From contig CM064424.1 in NCBI GenBank assembly GCA_032690845.1, positions 48,559,511 to 48,623,510 of the forward strand: a DNA stretch of 64,000 nt. The letters are read 5' to 3'. This stretch comes from Eleusine coracana subsp. coracana. Taxonomy: Eukaryota; Streptophyta; Magnoliopsida; Poales; Poaceae. Shown one piece after another: positions 57,115 to 64,000 of the stretch (positions within the stretch are counted from its first letter, which is position 1; every line of letters starts with the position of its first letter). The notes under the pieces were generated by a model that ran no database searches, was not told the DNA's origin, and saw nothing but the letters and a program-made list of their open reading frames with translations. The position numbers and the translations under genes are program-made.

Positions 57115-58338
57115 ATGTCTGAGAGTAGAGCAATGATTACTTCAGAGCATAAATTCAAAGAGATAGAGCCAGTCAGACCTGCCTCTATGGATCTGATGTG
57201 CGCGCTAATCGGCGCAGTATCTGAATTGATCGGCACAGTTGCAACAATAGGAGAACTGATCACCCTGACGACTTCGTCAAGTTGCAAGGAATATACCAAG
57301 ATAGAAGATGCGATTCTGGACAGCCACCTCAAGGAGTTTGAAGGTAACTTTGCTAAACCAAACGGGGATAGGACATTGGCGAATGCTAAACCACTCGACA
57401 AATCTGAACCAATGGATTGGATTCCTATTAATTTTTTGCAAGAGTTGATCAATATGAGAAGATCCTTCAACCCACAAGATGCTTCCGAAGCCGGAATTGA
57501 GTACAATTTCCCGAGTAATCGCCTTAAGTTGAAAGTTTTTGATCAAGAGATTATTGAGAGAGTTTTAGGGAAGCTTTACAAGGATGATATAGAGCTTGAT
57601 GGAACAGAGGTGAAACAAGCAAAGAGATTACTAGACAGTTGCTTTGAGCCACCCCCCTACGAAGGATTGTGTGGTCTGTATGCTGTAGGTGTCACTGATG
57701 AAGAAGAAGAAGAACCATACATACCATGCGAGATATCAAGGAAGAAATTTCTGAAAGCTTTGTGTGACTTTGGTTCCCGTGTCAGCTTGATGACTTACGA
57801 TGCATTTATGAGCATGCCTTATGGAACTCAACAGATAGGGACTGAACTTGAGCTCATCATGGTGGATGGAAGGAAGACCAAGCCACTAGGAGTGATAAAA
57901 AATGTTGAAATTAAGATCAACTCGAAAACAATACCGGTGGATTTCTTCGTTCTAAGTAATGAAGAAACTGGGGTTGAAGATATCATTCTTAAGATTAGTA
58001 CAAGCTGTTCTGGATGCTAGAAAAGGTCAAATTATGCTACACCTAGGAGGTGAAGAAGTGCAATTTCAATTTAACGATCTGTCTCATCAAGACCCTTCTT
58101 GCTATCAGGAATTCTACCCAGAGGATGACGAGAAGATAGGGATGGACATGGGAGACCCACTTGACCACATCATGCGTGAAACTGACAAGGATACTACCAG
58201 CGCCGATCGGCTCAACCAGGAAAATCCTAATTTTGAACCTCTAGGGGAGCTGGATCCAGATAAAGCACCAGAAGTGGAACAGAAGGAACTTCCGAAGGAG
58301 CTACGCTATGAATATCTAGGGAAGAATAAAACATATGG
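57115..58338 (+). pseudogene. Athila-like protease and start of RT
   Basis: The same frame as gag continues to a TAG at 58018. The aspartic protease region is KALCDFGSRVSLMTYDAFM (about 57760), where the usual Asp-(Leu)-Gly-Ala-Ser has become Asp-Phe-Gly-Ser-Arg, then GVIKNVEIKINSKTIPVDFF and VLSNEETGVEDIILKI. After a frameshift near 57990 it goes on with GGEEVQFQFND and LPKELRYEYLGKNKTY, the lead-in to RT. At 58338 RT is lost. Confidence 0.82.
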
Positions 58339-58359
58339 AGCATTATGGGCATATACGAC
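58339..58359 (+). other. Filler DNA at the pol deletion junction
   Basis: These 21 bases (AGCATTATGGGCATATACGAC) match neither RT nor the integrase that follows, but equal 58446-58466 at 20 of 21 positions. They appear copied from 107 bp downstream during repair of the break that removed RT, RNase H and most of integrase. Confidence 0.75.
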
Positions 58360-58956
58360 GGAGAAACATCAAATAAGCAATTAGAAGGGATTCTGCAGAA
58401 GACTGTTACAAAGGAAGGAAAGGATTGGGCCACAAAGCTTAATGAAGCATTATGGGCATATAGGACAGCATTCAAGACACCAATTTGCATGACACCATAT
58501 CAATTTGTCTATGGGAAATCATGTCACCTACCGGTGGAATTGGAACATAAGGCTTATTGGACAATAAAAGAAATGAATTTGGATCTTGATGCAGCTGGCG
58601 TGAAAAGGAAGATACAAATAAGTGAATTAGAAGAGATGCGATTGCGTGCATATGCAAATATGACAATATACAAGGAAAAGACAAAGAAGTGGTATGATAA
58701 GAAGCTTTTGAAGAAGGAATTCAAGGAAGGAGATCGGATACTCCTATTTAATTCACGATTCAGATTATTTGGTAAAGGTAAACTGTGAAGTAAATGGGAA
58801 GAGCCTTATCTTGTGAACACGGTGTTACCTTCGGGAGCTGTAATCATAATAGATGGCAAAAGAAACAAGTACACGGTGAATGGACAATGCCTAAAGGTAT
58901 ATCTAGAACCTGACACATTTGAATTAAAATCTTTTGATGTGTACTTCACTGCTTAG
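58360..58956 (+). pseudogene. Athila-like integrase C-terminus
   Basis: It begins within the core near its catalytic Glu (GETSNKQLEGILQKTV), then WATKLNEALWAYRTAFKTPI, MTPYQFVYGKSCHLPVELEH, KAYWTIKEMNLDLDAAG and KKEFKEGDRILLFNSRF. A TGA at 58786 interrupts; the last conserved part (KWEEPYLVNTVLPSGAV) ends with TAG at 58954. The two Asp positions of the catalytic core are lost in the deletion. Confidence 0.88.
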
Positions 58957-59296
58957 TGTCCTGTGTGGTCGAATTTAATGATGTAAAACAAAACCTCTGT
59001 ATGTGTTTTTTATTTTCGTGATTTTTCTATTTCTAATTGGGTAAATTAGTGTACCGCGCCGATCGGCACAATGCTGCACCGATCGGCGCAATCCTGCACC
59101 AATCGGCGCGACAGAGTCTTTTTGGTTTTTGAGTCGGTTTTGGACCTTGCCTTGTTAAGACTCGTTGAATTCTGCAAATAAGAGATAGAGTCCTAGTCCA
59201 ATTGGAAATCAAGGGATATAAATATGAGAGGGAAGCAACCTCACGGATCATCTCGCATTACGTAGTCACCGGAACAAAACCCTAAGGGCAGAAGCA

Positions 59297-60891
59297 ATGG
59301 AAGGCGGTGCGTCGGGAAGCAACCAAGGCGGCACCGATCGGCACGACACTTGCGCCAATCGGCATGACTTGGCGTCGATCGGCTCGGCAATGGATTTCCG
59401 TAGCTCTCTGCTGTTTGGCCCTAGGACAAAATAGACGAGGTGTTGACACCAACACGAGATGATCCTGTCATCTGGTCAAATCTGAGGAAGAAATTCATGA
59501 AGAAAAGCAAAGCTGACGCGTGGAACGCAGACAAGGTGAAGATGGATAATGAACTTCGGCAGATGATAAAGAGAGTATTAGTGCGCAAGGGAAAATCTAT
59601 AGCACCTATTGAAAGTGAAGCTGATTCTCAAAGGTACACCATGGAAGGCCTTCTTGATCTTGCTAAGCCCTTGTCATATGAAGATTTCCTATCTTTCAAA
59701 AGATCATTGACTAAGCAAGAGAAGGAGGAACTAGATGAAGAGAGCGCTCTCAGAATCCATAAGTGTCGGCTTTATAGTGAACATGATATTGCCACCAAGT
59801 ATGAACTCAAGCTGCAAGAGGAAGCCGAAGAAGCCATGAACTAGCAGGATGCAGAAAAGGATCTTCAGGCTAGAAAGGATGGAGCTTCTCCCAGGGTTCT
59901 TACCGATTGGGAGGGTTTTCAAGAAAACAAGATTCATAGGAACAGCTGCATCGAAGGTTGCAAGTGTTTCTTTTGTGCTAAAGATCTTCAACATAGGGTT
60001 GAACTCCAATTGACAGAAGATCCAACCTTCATACCTAGAGATGTTTTATATGATGATGGCTATCGCGCAGTTCCTGGAGGGAAGATGCCTAAGGAGATTA
60101 ACGATGAGATTTTACGAAGGCAGCAGAACAAGGTGATCCATGAGCGTAATCTAGAATAGTTGGCTGAGTATATGAAGGAAGCCGCTAGCTGCGCCGATCG
60201 GCGCAACAATGGAGCCGATCGGCTCGACATCAGAGCTGATTGGCGCGACATAGAGGCCGAGCGGCGCGACCAGAAGATGGCTGAGTTTATTGATCTAACA
60301 GCTCTGCCAAGTGACGATGATGAGCCTACTGCAAAGAAGTGCAAGACTACATCAGAGGTTCGAAGATCCTCTAGACTATTGGGTAAGCCAATTCAAAAGT
60401 ATTCTGAATGGGATAGCGACTTTGATTCATTATACTGTTTGAAAACTTTGGAAAGTGGTGACCCTAGTGTGCCTGGAGACTTTAGTGAAGATTTTGATAT
60501 GCGAAGAAGCTTTGGTAGTCCTAAGTTTGAAAATTAGGGAACACCTGCAGCATGCAGTAATGACAGGGCAGTAGGAACTTCAACAAAAGTTAATGGTAAT
60601 TTAGAGGGAAGTGGAGGAAGTCGCAATGGAGAAAGAACACCTATGCGCCGATCGGCTCAGCCTCTGGGCCAATCGGCTTAGAGGAGTTTGAATAGTGTCT
60701 TTCCCTACAGCATTGAAAATCATAATCTGCAACCACCTGTTTGCTATCCTGTCTGCCGAAGGAATATTGAGCGCTTGTATCTAGACAGGGATCATGCCTA
60801 CAGGCATCGAAGGGATGTGGATCGGAGAATCCAGGATACAATCGAGATGAATGAAGCGGACTACACTTTTCTCATAAGGAATATAAGATGA
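59297..60891 (+). pseudogene. Post-pol ORF of the Athila-like element
   Basis: It probably starts at ATG 59297 (MEGGASGSNQGG). A one-base frameshift near 59430 leads into one frame kept to the TGA at 60889 (LTPTRDDPVIWSNLRKKF, DLAKPLSYEDFLSFKR, CIEGCKCFFCAKDL, YPVCRRNIERLYLDRDHAYR). TAG stops in it at 59842, 60157, 60535 and 60678 are mostly one C-to-T step from CAG. Athila elements often carry an ORF here, sometimes called env-like; I see no signal peptide or membrane segment, so I do not call it env. CxxxCxxC (CIEGCKCFFC) could bind metal. The palindromic decamer falls inside the ORF, giving repeated (A/T)-(D/N)-R-(R/H/L)-(D/N) units. Confidence 0.7.
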
Positions 60892-62287
60892 ATTTTCTGA
60901 GTCTTGAACATGCATGGTTTGAATGATTAGTGTGTTGAGTTTCTTCTCTTGCAATGAGGACATAGCAAATTTTGAGTGTGGGGGAAGGGCTTTGCCATTA
61001 GTCATAGTTTTTAAGTGTTTTTTAGTCTAGTTTCTTGTTTGTTTTTCTTATTAGTGTTTATTTAAGTTTGTGTGTGTGCTTAAGAGAGTCACGAGTAATG
61101 ATGAGAGTTGCTTCAAAGTCTTTTATGTAGGATTGAATTATTGCATTGTCTTTAATAAAGTTAGTGTTGATTGTCAAATTGAAAGTGCCCCCACACTATT
61201 TATCTTGTCTTTTTGATGATTGGTTGGTTAATTACTTGAATTAGTTGGTTACCACTTAACTTTTGAGCTTTGTATTTATGAAAAATTCTTTTGACTCATC
61301 ATAAGCTAAAGCAAAAGCAAGGTCTAAATATGCCTACATAGCCGAGTGAATGAGAACAAGCTACATATTTGAACTAGTTGGATTGTAAGTAACTTTGTCA
61401 ACTTTTTGCTCATGATTTCGACCAAATTAGGAAAGGATGATCTATTTGTTTATCTCTGTATTTCTAGCCATTCTTATCCATTTAAATTCCTTGCTATCAT
61501 GAAAACCATATGTCTTTGCTTCTTCCTTGTCCTTGATACAACCTATATTCTCAACGAAAGGGAATTCAAAAAATTTCTACTGGTGGTACAAGACAGAAAC
61601 TACTGATCATATTGGGAATAGAAAAAGAGTGAAAAGAAAAAAAGAAAAAAAATATAGACCACGCCGATCGGCGTGACGGTTGTGCCGATTGGCGCTGTTG
61701 CAAGAAAGATAAAAAAATATACATAAAAAACAGAGATTAAAAAAAATTCCCTAGAGGTAGTAAGGTCATCAAAGAAAGCAGCTTTCTGATTTTTTCTAAT
61801 TCTTTGCCATAGTTCTCATTGAAATATTTTTCTTTTTAGATCTTCTATATTCCTCTTCTCCATTAAAGTTCTTTTCCAAGAAAATTCTTTCTTAGTAGGC
61901 ATGATTGAGCACAATGTTGACATGGTTAACCTTATGGTTTAATTAGTTATATAGCCCTCCAAGATCCATATACAATCCTTGATTAGATAGGAGAGGGAAG
62001 GAAATACACTTGAGAGATTTAGAGAAGACCAAATGCTTGATGTTTGATGCTAAAGATGAGTTGAAGAAAACTAAAATTGTTTTTGAAAAGGTTTTTTGGT
62101 GATACGATTAAGTTCAAGTATGAAATGCCGATTGGGTAAAAAGAAGATGAGAGAAAAATCTTTGTGGTGGAATAACAAGTAAAAATGATGATTGAGATTG
62201 ATTGCATGAGAGATGATGTGAAGATTCTTGCTACATATTTGATTTTGTATTTCTCGAGGACTAGCAATGATTTGAGTGTGGGGGAAC
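60892..62287 (+). other. 3' non-coding region with two polypurine tracts
   Basis: The sequence TTTGAGTGTGGGGGAA occurs at 60971-60986 and again at 62271-62286, where it abuts the 3' LTR and is the functional polypurine tract. Between them is AT-rich DNA without genes, including one exact GCCGATCGGC (61663-61672). Confidence 0.85.
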
Positions 62288-63361
62288 TATTGGTGGTTTC
62301 TAGCTACCCATTTTATCTACCAAAAAGGGACGTTTTACGTTGTTATTTGGTGGTTTGGACTAACAATTAACCCCATATTTGCATATATTTGTACTTGTTC
62401 TATTTTGGAAGTAATTGCAGAAAACAGGTGTAAAACATGGCAATTATAGATAAGGAACCAAAGAGCAACAAAGATGGGCCAGATACTTGGCCGCGCCGAT
62501 CGGCGCAGGAGGAAAAGATGATGAAGACAAGCCCAAGTCCAACAAAGATGAAGGCCTAGCCCAATATGAGTCAGAGTCGATGGAAGTTGACCTAATCCCG
62601 TCGAGTATAAAAGGAAGATAACTATTAAGAGCCAAGGGGGCAAGAGAGAGACGGTAATTGCGATATTGAGTTGTTAGAACTAGGGTTCCAGGATATTGGC
62701 GGCGACAGTTGACCAACACCAACGAGAACCACTAGAAGGGAGGTCACGCCGATCGGCGCGAGGCTTGCGCCGACTGGCTCGTGCGCGTTCCAGTGCTATT
62801 TCTCATCCCTCCGCTATGTTTAGCGTGAGGATGAGCGAGTAGTCTCATATTCTCTTCTCTGGTGCCGGGATCTGGCCATGTAACTCTCATACTCATTGAT
62901 ACTCTATTGACGAATTTAATCTATGTGATGAACTTAATTGTGCATCTATTTCCATTAGTGTATAGGCCAATACACTTCTACCCATTTCATAGTGCAAGAA
63001 ACCAGTGGGGAGCTAATAACCTCTGTAGTGACAACCAGGACGAACGAAGCCACCATGTCTTGTAGAATATTAGGGTCATCACTTGAGTTGATAAGAATAA
63101 GGTTACATGCTAGTGAACCAATACTAAGGAAAGAATCCTTCATTATCCTGTTACATCTCCAATAACATTCATCCACCACTCTCTCACCGTCACTATTCAC
63201 ACCAAACCAACCATTGCAATCTATTAGTAACCCTTTAAATAGTAATAGTTCCGCTCGTTTCCTGTGGATTCGATAACCTTGGAATACTCTGAGGAAAAAA
63301 GAGCTATAACTGTACACCATCCTCTTACGGTATATAAGTGAGTGCGTAACTATGACCAACA
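62288..63361 (+). repeat. 3' LTR of the Athila-like element
   Basis: 1,074 bp, from TATTGGTGGTTTC (outer TG mutated to TA) to TATGACCAACA. It shows the empty site of the 637-bp insertion (ATTAGTAACCC at about 63220) and the TATA box at 62606-62613. Confidence 0.93.
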
Positions 63362-63508
63362 ATCATCAAAGCTGTGAAGGGCCCTGGTGTGTCGGTAGTG
63401 GCTAAAATTCTGAAAGTGCTGAAGGTCCTGGCTGCTGACTGGCCTGCCTCTGAGTCATCTCTGCCATCTGTGTTATCAGGGTGGTCAAGATCATCATTTG
63501 CTGTCTCT
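63362..63508 (-). mobile_element. Continuation of the SIRE-like element
   Basis: On the minus strand a Gln/Thr-rich reading (LTTLITQMAEMTQRQASQQP) precedes the sequence that ended at 54526, so this is most likely the other side of the copia element interrupted by the Athila insertion. It ends at the CACTA terminus at 63509. Confidence 0.5.
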
Positions 63509-64000
63509 CACTACAAGAAAACCAAGGTAATGCCACGGATTATTGTTGCAACAACGTGCCTTGTGTTGCATTATATGGGGTCTATTGCTACATTACTCGC
63601 TTTTGGTTGCCTTAGGTCGACATATTGTCACCAATTTGGTAGTGTTGCGACTAAAATAGTGGATATTGCAATAAGTGAAATATATCACAAGAAATATTTA
63701 TGTGTTGTAATTACAGCGAAGGTATTGCAATGCTTTCTCATCATGGTTGCAAGTGATCCATGTTGCAATGAATATATATTGTTGTTACTAGTCCTTATGT
63801 GTGTTGCAAAAGAGTTAGTGTTATTGCAACACTTTATTTTTGTGCGTTGTAATTATGATAAAGGTATTGTGACGCTTTTTTGACATGGCTGCAAGTGGTC
63901 CATGTTGTAACGGATATATATTATTGTTACTAGTCTTTCTGTGTATTGCAAAAGAGTCAATATTATTGCAACAGACTTTTTTTGTGTTGTAATTACGATA
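63509..64000 (+). mobile_element. CACTA transposon, left end (runs off the window)
   Basis: It starts CACTACAAGAAAACC at 63509, a CACTA terminus. Subterminal words TTGCAAC, GTTGCA and TATTGCAA are repeated throughout. A longer unit of about 141 bp (GTTGTAATTA.... GGTATT, then TTGCAAGTGATCCATGTTG, ATATATATT) occurs at about 63703, 63843 and starts again at 63985. No coding part lies in the window. Confidence 0.85.

Larger units (their letters stand above)
54522..63366 (+). mobile_element. Athila-like Ty3/gypsy element with large pol deletion
   Basis: The element spans 54527-63361 (8,835 bp), with LTR ends TGTTGGT and ACCAACA and flanks GTCAT / ATCAT (54522-54526, 63362-63366; one mismatch). 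The tRNA-Asp-type primer-binding site, the gag pattern and a post-pol ORF place it near the Athila branch. Protease is present, but RT, RNase H and most of integrase are deleted at 58338/58360. The two LTRs are nearly identical over long stretches (for example 54880-55300 against 62620-63040), so it is the youngest large insertion here. It interrupts a SIRE-like copia element. The palindrome GCCGATCGGC is scattered through it. Confidence 0.92.

Noticed and set aside
59297..60891. Calling the Athila post-pol ORF an envelope gene
   Set aside because: No signal peptide, transmembrane segment or glycosylation pattern is apparent, so only a neutral post-pol ORF is reported.

Overview
This window is nuclear DNA of a flowering plant, almost certainly a grass (Poaceae). 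The evidence is a GT-AG spliced gene with plant-only domains, a DYW-class PPR relic, plant lineages of LTR retrotransposons (copia, Tat-like and Athila-like gypsy), L1 and RTE LINEs, tRNA-derived SINEs, CACTA elements and hAT MITEs. I see no prokaryotic, organellar, rRNA or CRISPR signal. The species cannot be named from the sequence alone.

Layout. 1-2.5 kb: probable old gypsy LTR. 2.6-9.07 kb: 5'-truncated, decayed copia element split by a 2.2-kb SIRE/Maximus-like LTR. 9.1-9.95 kb: AT-rich spacer. 9.95-10.2 kb: RTE LINE tail. 10.45-18.4 kb: remains of one DYW-type PPR gene (minus strand) broken by a MITE, a copia element with both LTRs and a 5'-truncated L1 LINE, with a small CACTA element just beyond. 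22.3-24.0 kb: intact two-exon TRM/LONGIFOLIA-like gene (minus). 24-38 kb: gene-free spacer with hAT elements and SINEs, several with exact target duplications. 38.3-39.8 kb: intact single-exon GeBP/STOREKEEPER-like regulator (minus). 40.1-41 kb: local duplication. 41.0-49.8 kb: Tat-like gypsy element (pol minus) with an antisense multi-exon ORF. 50.1-52.3 kb: CACTA piece and a probable solo LTR. 52.3-63.5 kb: SIRE-like copia remnant split by an 8.8-kb Athila-like gypsy element whose 5' LTR itself holds a 637-bp LTR-like insert. 63.5 kb to the end: start of another CACTA element.

Only two genes look functional: the TRM-like gene (cytoskeleton/cell shape by family) and the GeBP-like gene (transcription by family). 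The rest is a layered record of transposition. The most unusual signals are a palindromic decamer (GCCGATCGGC) repeated ten times exactly, plus variants, through the Athila element; a templated filler at that element's large pol deletion; two identical polypurine tracts in it 1,300 bp apart; and the PPR gene taken apart by separate insertions.
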